From: Woeseiaceae bacterium
GTDB lineage: Bacteria > Pseudomonadota > Gammaproteobacteria > Steroidobacterales > Woeseiaceae
Length of the DNA stretch: 64,000 nt
Direction of reading: 5' to 3'
Assembly (NCBI GenBank): GCA_021773135.1
Contig: JAJFKP010000010.1
Location: 62,001-126,000, forward strand
Below are positions 52,823 through 61,494 of this stretch, one piece after another. The position numbers and the translations under genes were made by a program. Positions within the stretch are counted from its first letter, which is position 1. Each line of letters opens with the position of its first letter. Below the pieces are notes generated by a model. The model worked only from the letters and a program-made list of their open reading frames with translations. It was not told the origin of the DNA and searched no databases.

Positions 52823-54342
52823 CGCTTGAAGTCCTCCGGGAAGTATTTTACCGCACTCCGGACCGGGAAGGGCGTCATGCCGCCCATTGCACATAAGGAC
52901 CCGTCAATCATCGTGTCGCATAACTCATTGAGTAGATTAAGATTATTCTCCCGATCCTCGTTCGCAAGAATGCGATCGATAACTTCAACGCCGCGTACGG
53001 AGCCAATTCGGCACGGCGTGCATTTGCCGCAGGATTCAATCGCGCAGAATTCCATCGCGAAGCGGGCCTGCTCGGCCATGTCAACGGTGTCATCGAAAAC
53101 GACCACGCCGCCGTGACCAATCATGCCGCCGACCTTGGCGAACGCCTCATAGTCAAGCGGCGTATCAAGGTGTTGTTCGGCGAAGTAGGCGCCCAGCGGG
53201 CCTCCTATCTGTACCGCGCGGATATCTCTTCCACTGGCCGTGCCGCCGCCAAAGTCCTCGATCAGTTCCCGCAATGTCAGGCCAAACGCTTTTTCGACCA
53301 GGCCACCGCGCTTGATATTGCCCGCCAGTTGAAAAGCGAGCGTCCCTTTGGACCGTCCGACACCGAGATTCGCGTAGGCGTCGCCGCCGAGCGCAATGAT
53401 GTCCGGCACCGATCCGAGCGTCACAACGTTGTTAACCACCGTTGGTTTACCGAACAATCCTTCTATGGCCGGCAGCGGCGGCTTGTAACGAATCAGGCCG
53501 GCTTTGCCCTCGAGACTCTCCAGCATCGCAGTTTCCTCGCCGCAAACATAAGAACCGGCGCCCAGGTGCACGTCGATGTCGAAGCTGAACTCGGTCCCCT
53601 GGATGTTTTCGCCCAGCCAACCGGATTCGCGGGCGGCGGTCAATGCTTTGCCGAGCACGCGATGCGTCAACGGATATTCCGAGCGCAGGTATATGTAGCC
53701 TTTGTCGGCGCCAACCGCAAAGCCGGCAATAATCATTCCTTCAATGAGCGTCAGCGGGTCGCTTTCCATCAGGATACGATCGGAAAAAGTGCCGCTATCA
53801 CCTTCATCTGCATTGCAGGCGATGTATTTTTGTTCTCCTTTCGCGTCAGCAACCGTCTGCCATTTAATTCCTGTCGGAAAACCGGCGCCGCCCCTGCCGC
53901 GTAATCCGGACATGTTGACCTGCTCGCGTACGTGCGCGGGCCCTTCCGCCAGCGCTTTCGCCAGTCCGGCAAATCCACCGTGCGCGCGATAGTCATCCAC
54001 CGAAAGCGGGTCGATCAGGCCGCAGCGCCTGAACGTCCAGCGTTCCTGGTTTCTAAAATAAGGAATGTCTTCGACTGGCCCCACTTTAAGGTCATGCTCA
54101 CCGCCTTCGAGGAATCCTGCTGCAAGCAGCCCGTCAATGTCCTCAACGGCCACGGGTCCATAAGCGATTCGCCGCCCATCCACGACCACTTCGACCAGCG
54201 GCTCAAGCCAACTCATGCCGCGTGAGCCATTGCGCACAACATTCACATTGTCGAGCGCAGACAATTTCCCGGCGACATCATGGGCGCCCAAAGAAACGGC
54301 GGCGGTTTCGCGCGGCACGTAAACGGTGACGGCTTGTATCAT
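52819..54342 (-). CDS. fdsB: Formate dehydrogenase beta subunit (NuoF-like, FMN, 4Fe-4S)
   Basis: A 507-residue diaphorase subunit reducing NAD+. The NuoE-like N-terminal extension runs to about residue 110. The NADH/FMN site is GLRGRGGAGFPTGIKWQT with YIACNADEGDSGTFSDR. The loop AGSYVCGEETAMLESLEGKAG and the iron-sulfur motif ESCGKCTPCRIGSVRG follow. It is homologous to NuoF and receives electrons from FdsA. Overlaps with fdsG and fdsA are both ATGA, so the three subunits are made together. Confidence 0.94.
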   Translation of the reverse strand: MIQAVTVYVPRETAAVSLGAHDVAGKLSALDNVNVVRNGSRGMSWLEPLVEVVVDGRRIAYGPVAVEDIDGLLAAGFLEGGEHDLKVGPVEDIPYFRNQERWTFRRCGLIDPLSVDDYRAHGGFAGLAKALAEGPAHVREQVNMSGLRGRGGAGFPTGIKWQTVADAKGEQKYIACNADEGDSGTFSDRILMESDPLTLIEGMIIAGFAVGADKGYIYLRSEYPLTHRVLGKALTAARESGWLGENIQGTEFSFDIDVHLGAGSYVCGEETAMLESLEGKAGLIRYKPPLPAIEGLFGKPTVVNNVVTLGSVPDIIALGGDAYANLGVGRSKGTLAFQLAGNIKRGGLVEKAFGLTLRELIEDFGGGTASGRDIRAVQIGGPLGAYFAEQHLDTPLDYEAFAKVGGMIGHGGVVVFDDTVDMAEQARFAMEFCAIESCGKCTPCRIGSVRGVEVIDRILANEDRENNLNLLNELCDTMIDGSLCAMGGMTPFPVRSAVKYFPEDFKR

Positions 54343-54812
54343 TGACCGTCTCCATACTGTGCGAGCAAATCATCCAGCTTCGCGTTGCTTACCCGACCAT
54401 AAACTTTCTGGTCGATCATGACGGCCGGTGAACAGGCGCAATTGCCAAGACAGTAAACCGGTTCCAGGCTGACTTTGCCGTCGCTGGTCGTGCCCGGTAA
54501 GTCGACACCGAGCTTTTTCTCCGCATGTGCCGTCAGGTCACGGCTGCCCATCGCCTGGCAGGATTCCGCCTGGCAAATCTTGACGATGTGCTCGCCCGGG
54601 GGTGTCGTTCTGAAGTCGTGGTAAAAACTCACGACGCCGTGTACGTCGGCGCGAGACAGGTTCAACTCGGCGGCGATCTGACGAATTGCCTCCTCACAGA
54701 TATAGCCATAACGCTGCACGAATGCATGCAGTAACTGCACCAACATCTCGGGCGCTGCCTCAAACTGATTGATGATCTCGGTTGCAATTGTGGCGTCGTA
54801 CTTTATCGCCAT
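54339..54812 (-). CDS. fdsG: Formate dehydrogenase gamma subunit (NuoE-like, 2Fe-2S)
   Basis: A 157-residue thioredoxin-fold [2Fe-2S] protein. The four cysteine ligands are in CQAESCQAMGSRDL and YCLGNCACSPAVMID. VQLLHAFVQRYGYICEEAIR is the usual helical lead-in. It bridges FdsB and the rest of the complex. The start at 54812 matches family length. It begins 31 bp after fdhD and overlaps fdsB. Confidence 0.93.
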   Translation of the reverse strand: MAIKYDATIATEIINQFEAAPEMLVQLLHAFVQRYGYICEEAIRQIAAELNLSRADVHGVVSFYHDFRTTPPGEHIVKICQAESCQAMGSRDLTAHAEKKLGVDLPGTTSDGKVSLEPVYCLGNCACSPAVMIDQKVYGRVSNAKLDDLLAQYGDGQ

Positions 54813-54843
54813 AACCTGTTTTTCTCCCGCTCCACGTTCTCTC

Positions 54844-55686
54844 TTAAGCCACCCGCTCCGGGGTTGCATAGATATTGAATGTGCCGTTGCGCAAAAAACC
54901 AACGAGCGTCATGTCAAAGTCCAGCGCCATCTCTACAGCCAGGCTGGACGGTGCGCCAACTGCCGCCAACAAGGGGATTCCGGCTACCAGCGCTTTCTGC
55001 ATCAACTCAAAGCTCGCGCGCCCCGAGACGAAAATGCCATAGCCGTGTGCTGGCAGCCTGCCTTCCTGCAAGCGCGACCCAATTACCTTGTCGGTTGCAT
55101 TATGCCGTCCGACATCTTCCCGCACGACGACAATTTCACCATCCGGACCAAAGAGCGCCGCCGCATGTAGTCCGCCCGTCGCGCTGAATAGCGGCTGTTG
55201 TTCGCGAACACGGTCCGGCAGCGCCGCCAGCACCTGCGGCCCAAACCTTACGCTGTGCTGCGCCAGCGACGACTGTCCCGCCACCCGCAATGCATCCAGG
55301 CTGGTCTTACCGCATACGCCGCAACTCGACGTCGTATAGAAGTGTCGTTCAAGTTTTCCGAGGTCAAGGTCGACGGCCGCGTCAATCTCGACGCGCACGG
55401 TATTCTTGAGCCCCGTCGCGGAATCCCCTGCGCCAACCTGGCGCACCGAGATCACCTGCTCCCGGGCGCCAATAATGCCCTCCGTGAAGAGAAAACCGAG
55501 GGCAAGTTCTGCATCGTTGCCGGGCGTGCGCATGGTGATTGAAATAGATTTCGCAGCAGCGCCTGCCGCCGCCGCGGACACCAGCTGGATTTCAAGCGGC
55601 TCTTCGACGGCAACAGTATCGTCGGTCGGTTTTATCTGGTTGCCGTCGACTTTGTTGATGGCGACGACGCGACTGCTACCGGTCAT
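54844..55686 (-). CDS. fdhD: Formate dehydrogenase accessory sulfurtransferase FdhD
   Basis: A 280-residue protein that passes sulfur from a cysteine desulfurase to the molybdenum cofactor of FdsA. The essential Cys pair is in SSCGVCGKTS. GRHNATDKVIG, EDVGRHNA and FVSGRASFELMQKAL are family landmarks. First gene of the fdhD-fdsG-fdsB-fdsA operon; having the sulfurtransferase lead the operon fits the need to activate the enzyme. A promoter was not identified. Confidence 0.94.
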   Translation of the reverse strand: MTGSSRVVAINKVDGNQIKPTDDTVAVEEPLEIQLVSAAAAGAAAKSISITMRTPGNDAELALGFLFTEGIIGAREQVISVRQVGAGDSATGLKNTVRVEIDAAVDLDLGKLERHFYTTSSCGVCGKTSLDALRVAGQSSLAQHSVRFGPQVLAALPDRVREQQPLFSATGGLHAAALFGPDGEIVVVREDVGRHNATDKVIGSRLQEGRLPAHGYGIFVSGRASFELMQKALVAGIPLLAAVGAPSSLAVEMALDFDMTLVGFLRNGTFNIYATPERVA

Positions 55687-55740
55687 GTTGGAACCGTCTC
55701 GTAAACGGCCGTCCAGTATATCGCGTTGATGGTGCTCGGT

Positions 55741-57192
55741 TTAGTCGTCGGCGGCCAAACGGTCGCGCCAGCGGGCCGTGGGACTGTGTGTCACGGTCAT
55801 CGCTTCACGAATTGATGCGAGTTCCGCGTCTTGCTCGATGCTTACCGTGTCATCCATGACGCTCAGGCCAAGACGTGCATAAACGTCGCTCGTGTCCGGA
55901 AATCCTGCTGTGTCGGCATAACGACGATAAAGCGGCATGAATACTGGCTCGCTGACCAGCGTATCCAGCTTGGTGAACAGTTCCGGGCCGGTCCAGGTTC
56001 TGCTTGACGGCAGGCAGCATAGCTGCAAACGGTCGAGGACATCGTCCAGCGTCTCCTTACCGTTCGAACGTTCGCGCAAGGTGACATCTGCCATCAGTGC
56101 CAGCGCGGCGCCGCTCCAGTAGACCTTCATCCGGCTGTTCCGGCCGCGCCGCCCGGTCGACTCGTTCGGCGACAGATCCGGACTCGATTTGCGCCCGCGC
56201 TCGAAGCCGCTGTAGAGCTTCTGCCACATTTTCTGGGCATCGTATGCACCGGATCGGGTCAAGAGAATGTTCTGGTAATACTGCGAAAACCCCTCCGAAA
56301 TCCAGTGGAAGCTGGAATCAAGATACGGCAACAGCATATGACTGAATTCATGGGTTGCCGTCCAGTCCGTGAAAAATTCGGCAGTGTCGCCATCCGGATT
56401 AATCAGCAACTCAACAGTTTCACCACCATCTCTGACGACCCGACCGAATGCGACCGTGCCACGTCCGCCGCCGACCGGCACGACCACAACTTGCGGAGAC
56501 GGGTTAGGGAATCGACCATAGGTCAGACTGACATCGGTGGCCGTGGCACGTATCCAGTTGACGACGGCGTCATGATTCATGGCGGTATTGCCCGACAGCA
56601 TGGTGAGCCTCAATGTGGAGCCGGGCACCGTAATCTCACGATAGTCAAACCTGCCAAATACGGCCGGCGCGCTGGCACTTTCCGGGGAATCAAGAATTGC
56701 AAAAAGCGTGTTATCGCCGTCGAGCGATTTCCAGGGAACAGACACCTGGATGTCCTCCGGGAGCTGGAACTGCACCCGTATTTCTGCATCGTCGTCGAGC
56801 GCGGGGCGCCACAGCCACAGTGATGGTGAAACGACAATATTCTGGCTCGCGAGATAGCGCGCCCCCCTGTACTCCTTTGCCGCGCGGGAAAGATCAACCG
56901 TGTATTTGAGGCATTTGACGCCGTCGTCGGGCAGCAGCAGCCGGCGGCTGCGAACACGGATAGCGGGACCGTCGTCACAGCCGCGGACGTCGAGCATGAA
57001 GCGACTGGCGTTCCGCGATCGTGCCCTGATGTTGTGGACTGGCGCGCTATAGTGCGCCTCGACCGTCAGCCGACTCAAGGTGTAGTCGACATTGACGGTG
57101 TAGCGATGGGGCGCGCCAAAGGCGCTGGTGCATGACAGAAGCAGGGCGAAAACGGGCAGGAAAGTCAGTTTTGTGAAGCTCAAGAATTTCAC
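55741..57192 (-). CDS. Exported gluzincin-like metallopeptidase
   Basis: A 483-residue protein with signal peptide (MKFLSFTKLTFLPVFALLLS). An N-terminal beta-rich half is followed by a zinc site ATHEFSHMLLPYL with the third ligand in WISEGFSQYY, the HExxH-plus-E arrangement of M1/M61-type peptidases. In M61 the usual third-ligand sequence is close to this, and the beta-rich N-half also fits. The region ends SPTARWRDRLAADD. It is divergent from the HiPIP gene. Periplasmic peptide or protein hydrolysis is inferred; substrate unknown. Confidence 0.72.
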   Translation of the reverse strand: MKFLSFTKLTFLPVFALLLSCTSAFGAPHRYTVNVDYTLSRLTVEAHYSAPVHNIRARSRNASRFMLDVRGCDDGPAIRVRSRRLLLPDDGVKCLKYTVDLSRAAKEYRGARYLASQNIVVSPSLWLWRPALDDDAEIRVQFQLPEDIQVSVPWKSLDGDNTLFAILDSPESASAPAVFGRFDYREITVPGSTLRLTMLSGNTAMNHDAVVNWIRATATDVSLTYGRFPNPSPQVVVVPVGGGRGTVAFGRVVRDGGETVELLINPDGDTAEFFTDWTATHEFSHMLLPYLDSSFHWISEGFSQYYQNILLTRSGAYDAQKMWQKLYSGFERGRKSSPDLSPNESTGRRGRNSRMKVYWSGAALALMADVTLRERSNGKETLDDVLDRLQLCCLPSSRTWTGPELFTKLDTLVSEPVFMPLYRRYADTAGFPDTSDVYARLGLSVMDDTVSIEQDAELASIREAMTVTHSPTARWRDRLAADD

Positions 57193-57549
57193 GCTGTTAT
57201 TCGCCGCCCGTCTGCTGGTTGCATCTGATTATGCCGGACTGTGACCGCCAAGAGAATGTTGGAGCCGGCAGCTGTGATTACGTTCACATTTTGTGCCGCA
57301 ACAAGTCCTGTGCGCGGCGCTCAGGGCCTGTAAACAGGGCCTCGTTATGCTGCCGTTCAGGTTCGTGCGGTATGATGCGCGAGTGCCTGGGTTTGGCTGT
57401 ATCTCATTGAGTTTTAATGAAAATGCGAACCATTCGCAACAACAAAGTGTTACAAAAAACGGTTATGTGTATGGCACATTATCGATTAATATACGGCTCC
57501 CTCAGGTCGAGCCTGGGGCAAGAATTCAACAAACTTTGAGGAGATTCCC
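57193..57549. other. 357-bp divergent promoter gap, peptidase/HiPIP
   Basis: No coding frame here looks real. The gap holds the Fur-like dyad at 57424-57438, an AT-rich stretch (57440-57490) suited to a promoter, an imperfect hairpin around CCCTCAGG-TCGA-CCTGGGG near 57500-57522, and the GAGGAG ribosome binding site ahead of HiPIP. Confidence 0.5.
57424..57438. promoter_or_regulatory. Fur-box-like dyad upstream of HiPIP
   Basis: Perfect arms TGCGAA and TTCGCA flank CCA, giving a 15-bp site close to the TGCGAATnATTCGCA form of Fur boxes in some proteobacteria. Iron control of an iron-sulfur protein is plausible. The site lies about 110 bp ahead of the HiPIP start, so a promoter would have to lie close to it. 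Confidence 0.35.
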
Positions 57550-57873
57550 TTGAGTAAGATCGCGAGACGAAAATTCATTCAGCTGTCGGCTGCTGCTGCG
57601 GCTGGCGCCATGGTCGTTCCGGGCAAGGAAGCAGTTGCCCAGGATATGCCTAAAGTTGAAGAAGACGAAGCAATGGCGCAGGCAATGAAATATGTGCATG
57701 ACGCGAGCACCGTTGATCCCGCATCGCGCGCCAATCCGGCGGCGGAACAAAACTGTGCCAACTGCGCACTGGTCCAGGGTGCTGACGGAGACGCATGGCG
57801 TCCTTGCCAGATCTTCCCGGGCAAGCTTGTCGCCGCTGAAGGCTGGTGCACGGTCTGGGCACCCAAAGCCTGA
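57550..57873 (+). CDS. High-potential iron-sulfur protein (HiPIP), Tat-exported
   Basis: A 107-residue electron carrier. A Tat signal (ARRKFIQLSAAAAAGAMVV) precedes a mature domain of about 75 residues with the four cubane ligands in NCANCALVQG, WRPCQIFPG and GWCTVW. HiPIPs shuttle electrons in the periplasm, commonly to terminal oxidases or photosynthetic centres. The start is TTG at 57550 with GAGGAG upstream. A strong terminator follows, so it is monocistronic. Confidence 0.93.
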   Translation: MSKIARRKFIQLSAAAAAGAMVVPGKEAVAQDMPKVEEDEAMAQAMKYVHDASTVDPASRANPAAEQNCANCALVQGADGDAWRPCQIFPGKLVAAEGWCTVWAPKA

Positions 57874-57901
57874 TCCGATTCTGCATGTTGCAAACGGTAA
57901 G

Positions 57902-57932
57902 AATCCCGTCCTGGAAAGGGCGGGATTTTTTT
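57902..57932 (+). terminator. Rho-independent terminator of HiPIP
   Basis: Arms AATCCCGTCC (57902-57911) and GGGCGGGATT (57918-57927) pair with one wobble, followed by T-run to 57932. It lies 28 bp past the HiPIP stop and before the metallo-beta-lactamase gene. Confidence 0.88.
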
Positions 57933-57993
57933 GTTGGCACAGTCGGTAGCCGAACACAGCACGGTTCACGGCTTGTCTGCCAGGCGCATTCTC

Positions 57994-58854
57994 ATGGCGC
58001 CTGACGTGCAGCATTTCTATCACGAATCCAGCGGCACGTTGTCTTATGTGGTGAGCGATGCAGAAACCGGCGTGGCTGCAATTATCGACCCTGTGCTTGG
58101 ATTTTCTGTCGTGTCCGGCAGAACCGACACGTCGCAGGCGGATGCCATTATTGAATTTGTCACCTCGCGTGGCCTCAATATTGACTGGATCCTTGAGACA
58201 CACGCACATGCTGACCACCTGTCGGCCGCGCAATTTCTAAAAGAAAAGCTGGGTGGAAGCGTTGCAATTGGCCAGGGGATAAAAGCAGTGCAGGCCGAGT
58301 TCGGGGCGCTCTTTAATCTGCAGGCCCCGTTTGCGCCGGACGGACATCAGTTTGATCATCTGTTTGCTGACAAGGAAGAGTTTTCCATTGGCAACCTGTC
58401 TTGCCGGGTCATGCATACGCCAGGACACACGAATGACAGCGTGACGTATGTTGTCGGGGCGTCGGCATTTGTCGGCGACACGATCTTCATGACGGACTTT
58501 GGCACCGCGCGTTGCGATTTCCCGGGCGGTGACGCAGGACTTCTCTACGACTCCATACAGGAACTGTTTGCGCTGGGAGATGAGACGTTATTGTATCTTT
58601 GCCACGACTATCCCCCTGCGGGACGCTCACTGCGTTACAGAACAACGGTGCGCGAACAAAAAGAATCCAACATCCACGTAGGTGGCGACGCGCAGCGAGA
58701 TGATTTTGTTGAGCTGCGCACACTGAGAGATGCCAAACTGTCGCTACCGGCACTGATTCTGCCGTCCATCCAGGTCAATATTCAGGCAGGACACCTGCCG
58801 GATGCGGAAGATAACCAGGTCGCCTATCTGAAAATACCGCTGGACAGTCTTTAG
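57994..58854 (+). CDS. Metallo-beta-lactamase-fold persulfide-dioxygenase-like protein
   Basis: A 286-residue enzyme. Metal motif THAHADHLSAA (H-x-H-x-D-H), the second His in HTPGHTNDSV, and GTARCDFPGGDAGLLYDSI, the D-x3-R-x-D-like box of ETHE1/Blh-type sulfur dioxygenases, are present. It would oxidise glutathione persulfide to sulfite, which could then be handled by the sulfite dehydrogenase at 46836. Glyoxalase II-like thioester cleavage is the alternative. An open frame reaches back to 57931, but this overlaps the terminator, so 57994 was chosen. Confidence 0.85.
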   Translation: MAPDVQHFYHESSGTLSYVVSDAETGVAAIIDPVLGFSVVSGRTDTSQADAIIEFVTSRGLNIDWILETHAHADHLSAAQFLKEKLGGSVAIGQGIKAVQAEFGALFNLQAPFAPDGHQFDHLFADKEEFSIGNLSCRVMHTPGHTNDSVTYVVGASAFVGDTIFMTDFGTARCDFPGGDAGLLYDSIQELFALGDETLLYLCHDYPPAGRSLRYRTTVREQKESNIHVGGDAQRDDFVELRTLRDAKLSLPALILPSIQVNIQAGHLPDAEDNQVAYLKIPLDSL

Positions 58855-58920
58855 TTCGATCAGGTGGCAGGTACAATTTGCGGCCCGCGAGTCCGTCCCG
58901 AAAATTAGTGGAGCAATGCC

Positions 58921-60102
58921 TTGTTTGAAACACTTGAAGATATGCCGGCGGATGCAATTCTTAAACTCATCGGCCAGCACAGGGATGACCCGCGCTCTGA
59001 AAAAGTCGACCTCGGTGTCGGCGTCTATCGGGACGCGGAGGGCAATACGCCAATTCTGCGCACCGTAAAAAAAGCTGAAAACTGGCTGGTTGGCACGCAA
59101 TCGAGCAAAGCTTACCTGGGCTCGCGCGGTGACCCCGTCTATTGTGACGCGATTCAAAAACTCGTATTCGGCGAACGCGCTGACAGCAAGCGCATTATCA
59201 CCCTGCAGTCACCGGGCGGCTCCGGGGCACTGCGTGTCGGCGCAGAGGTGGCGTTAAGAGCGAATGACCAGGCGCGCGTCTGGGTGAGTGAGCCCACCTG
59301 GAATAATCACATTCCGCTACTGGGCGAAGCAGGTCTCAAACTTGAAACCTACCCCTATTACGACGTGGATCAAAACGCCTTACTTTTTGATGCAATGCTC
59401 GCAGCGCTTAACGATGCCGCTGCCGGCGACATGCTTCTGTTACATGGCTGCTGCCACAACCCGACCGGCATGGACCTGACAGCGGCACAGTGGGACCAGG
59501 TTGCCGACGTGGTGGTTGAACGACAGCTGATCCCGTTTGTCGATATCGCATACCAGGGTTTTTCCGCAGGCCTCGATCAGGACGCCTATGGCGTGCGCAT
59601 GTTATTCGATCGAGTTCCCGAGATGATCGTTACGCAATCCTGCTCCAAGAATTTCGGGCTCTATCGTGACCGCGTCGGCGCGTTGTCCCTGGTCGCCGCA
59701 GATGAGGCAACCGCGAATATTCTTAGCAGCCAGGCACAAAGCGCGGTGCGCACAATGTACTCGCTGCCGCCAGACCATGGTGGGGCCGTCGTATCTCATA
59801 TCCTGAATGATGCGGAACTCCGTGCAGAGTGGCACGACGAGCTTGCTGAAATGCGAAATCGACTCAAGGAAATGCGCAAACTGCTGGTCACGGCATTGGC
59901 AGAAGCCGCGCCTGCGCACGATTTTTCTCATATCGAGCGGACGACGGGAATGTTCTGTTATCTCGGCATATCGGCAGATCAGGTGGCGCAACTGAAAAGT
60001 GAGCGCGGCGTCTACCTGGTCGACTCCAGTCGTATCAATGTTTGTGGAATCACTGCAGGGAACGTGCAATACCTGGCCGAGTCAATCGCATCCGTGCTCT
60101 AG
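58921..60102 (+). CDS. Aromatic/aspartate aminotransferase
   Basis: A 393-residue pyridoxal-phosphate aminotransferase of the AspC/TyrB group. The PLP lysine is in SCSKNFGLYRDRVGAL; LHGCCHNPTGMDLT carries the substrate-phosphate and Asn sites. The C-terminal SSRINVCGI holds the substrate-carboxylate Arg. The start is TTG at 58921 (FETLEDMPADAIL matches the family N-terminus), with GGAG about eight bases before it. It transfers amino groups between aspartate or aromatic amino acids and 2-oxoglutarate. The neighbours give no special role. Confidence 0.92.
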   Translation: MFETLEDMPADAILKLIGQHRDDPRSEKVDLGVGVYRDAEGNTPILRTVKKAENWLVGTQSSKAYLGSRGDPVYCDAIQKLVFGERADSKRIITLQSPGGSGALRVGAEVALRANDQARVWVSEPTWNNHIPLLGEAGLKLETYPYYDVDQNALLFDAMLAALNDAAAGDMLLLHGCCHNPTGMDLTAAQWDQVADVVVERQLIPFVDIAYQGFSAGLDQDAYGVRMLFDRVPEMIVTQSCSKNFGLYRDRVGALSLVAADEATANILSSQAQSAVRTMYSLPPDHGGAVVSHILNDAELRAEWHDELAEMRNRLKEMRKLLVTALAEAAPAHDFSHIERTTGMFCYLGISADQVAQLKSERGVYLVDSSRINVCGITAGNVQYLAESIASVL

Positions 60103-60198
60103 CATTACCCAACGCTTCGCTTCTACACCGCATTGGGACTCACGTCCAGACACGCGGGATTGAAACCTAACTTGTAGTGAGCTGAATGTGCGCCCTTC

Positions 60199-60219
60199 GT
60201 CGTCTCTATTCGAGACGAC
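60199..60219. other. Hairpin at the 3' end of the oxygenase gene
   Basis: Perfect 8-bp arms GTCGTCTC (60199-60206) and GAGACGAC (60212-60219) overlap the stop codon of the minus-strand gene. No T-run follows on either strand, so a factor-independent terminator is unlikely. It could slow RNA decay or halt convergent transcription. Confidence 0.35.
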
Positions 60220-60985
60220 CGTAGAATGTCATGCGCGCTGATGCGGAAAGCGATATGCCGGGTTCGGTATTGTATGCAAGCACAACGAGCATACGGGTTC
60301 GATCGCCAATTGTTGGTGTGACACGGTGCATCGAGTTACGCCCGCGAAACAAAACCAGCGTTCCCGGCTCCATCGTCAGTGTTTTTGCGGGCACTTCGCC
60401 ATCGAGCACTTGCCCTGAAAGTGCATAATTCATCTCACCACTGTCGGCATCACGCACGTCCTTCACGTACTCGAACGTGCCGCCATTCTTCGGGTTTTGA
60501 ATCATCAGGGTGATGGCAAAAGAAGAATTGTCGAAATGCCAGCCGAGCTCCTGACCTTCGCTCGCGTAGTGCAGGTTGATGGACGATAGCGGATCGGCAT
60601 ATTCGTGCAGCTCGGACTTACCGAGTACCGCGCACAGGAAGTCACGAAACCCGGCCGCATCATAAAGCGTGCGCAACGCAGAATCAGCGGGAATCTGATC
60701 CGTGGTAATGCACCCCTTGGACGAGGCAACCTGTCTGTTGCGGGGATGGTCGAGCGGGTAATCCGGATCGGTCGGCGTCAGGTAGAGGTTGTGCTTGTCG
60801 ACCGTATAGTACGCAAGCTGCCGACGACTTTCTCCGTCGTGTTGAATGGATGCGATGGCTGCTGGTTGCAGGAACCCGGGCATAACCAGGGCACCTTCTT
60901 CATCGAGTGTGGCTTTGCAACTGGCGCGACAGGCGTCGTTATCCAGCGGATACCGTTGCATGTCGATTACGTCACCTAAAGTCAT
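60206..60985 (-). CDS. 2-oxoglutarate/Fe(II) oxygenase-like protein (ArpA/HalD-like)
   Basis: A 259-residue double-stranded beta-helix enzyme. The metal triad is visible as GWHFDNSSF (His and Asp) and SMHRVTP (distal His), with the oxoglutarate arginine in RTRMLVVL. An Asp, not Gly, lies in the HxD motif, so hydroxylation rather than halogenation is expected. Substrate unknown, perhaps a free amino acid or small molecule. An internal start at 60961 is possible. It starts nine bases after the DUF192 gene, in one operon. Confidence 0.78.
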   Translation of the reverse strand: MTLGDVIDMQRYPLDNDACRASCKATLDEEGALVMPGFLQPAAIASIQHDGESRRQLAYYTVDKHNLYLTPTDPDYPLDHPRNRQVASSKGCITTDQIPADSALRTLYDAAGFRDFLCAVLGKSELHEYADPLSSINLHYASEGQELGWHFDNSSFAITLMIQNPKNGGTFEYVKDVRDADSGEMNYALSGQVLDGEVPAKTLTMEPGTLVLFRGRNSMHRVTPTIGDRTRMLVVLAYNTEPGISLSASARMTFYGRLE

Positions 60986-60994
60986 CCCGTGGGC

Positions 60995-61468
60995 TCAAGC
61001 CTCAGGTGCAACTGCTGTCAGGATTACGTGGCTGCTGTTATCTATGCCCAGTTTTTCGGTAAGCCCGGCATTCAGCTCGAGCACGTAGTTGACCGGTTCT
61101 ACGGCCGCGATCGAATCCAGAGACAACGGCACTGTATCTCTGACGATGTTTGCGATTTCGCCAGTTGTCGAAATGAACAAAATATCGAGCGGGATATAGG
61201 TGTTTTTCATCCACATCGACAGCCTGGCAGGCCGCTCGTAAATGAACAGCATGCCGGTAAATTCAGGCAGGTTTCGCACGAACATCAAGCCACGGCGCTG
61301 CTGCGTTTGGTTCGCGGCTACATAGATGTCGAATACGTAGCACGCGTGAGCGCTGCTGGAGATGACCAGCGTGGTTCGCTCAAAAGCTTCGTCCAGATCG
61401 CTTGTTGAATAATTCTGGGCGGAGAGCAGCGCACTGACCAGCACAATAGACAAAATACGCAACAGCAT
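60995..61468 (-). CDS. DUF192 family exported protein
   Basis: A 157-residue protein with signal peptide MLLRILSIVLVSALLSAQN and a DUF192 domain: RRGLMFVRNLPEFTGMLFIY, LSMWMKNTYIPLDILFIS and YVLELNAGLTEKLGI. The family has an unusual compact fold and unknown biochemical role, and is often exported in proteobacteria. It lies 26 bp after the lipoprotein gene and nine before the oxygenase, so the three make a minus-strand operon. Confidence 0.88.
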   Translation of the reverse strand: MLLRILSIVLVSALLSAQNYSTSDLDEAFERTTLVISSSAHACYVFDIYVAANQTQQRRGLMFVRNLPEFTGMLFIYERPARLSMWMKNTYIPLDILFISTTGEIANIVRDTVPLSLDSIAAVEPVNYVLELNAGLTEKLGIDNSSHVILTAVAPEA

Positions 61469-61494
61469 GAGTCAGACAACTCCCTGGATCGGTC

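Noticed and set aside
53113-53904. 263-codon plus-strand frame opposite fdsB
   Set aside because: Antisense of a fully supported subunit; no domain.
57219-57410. 63-codon Cys-rich plus frame before HiPIP
   Set aside because: No ribosome binding site, unusual Cys/Arg content and no conservation signal visible.
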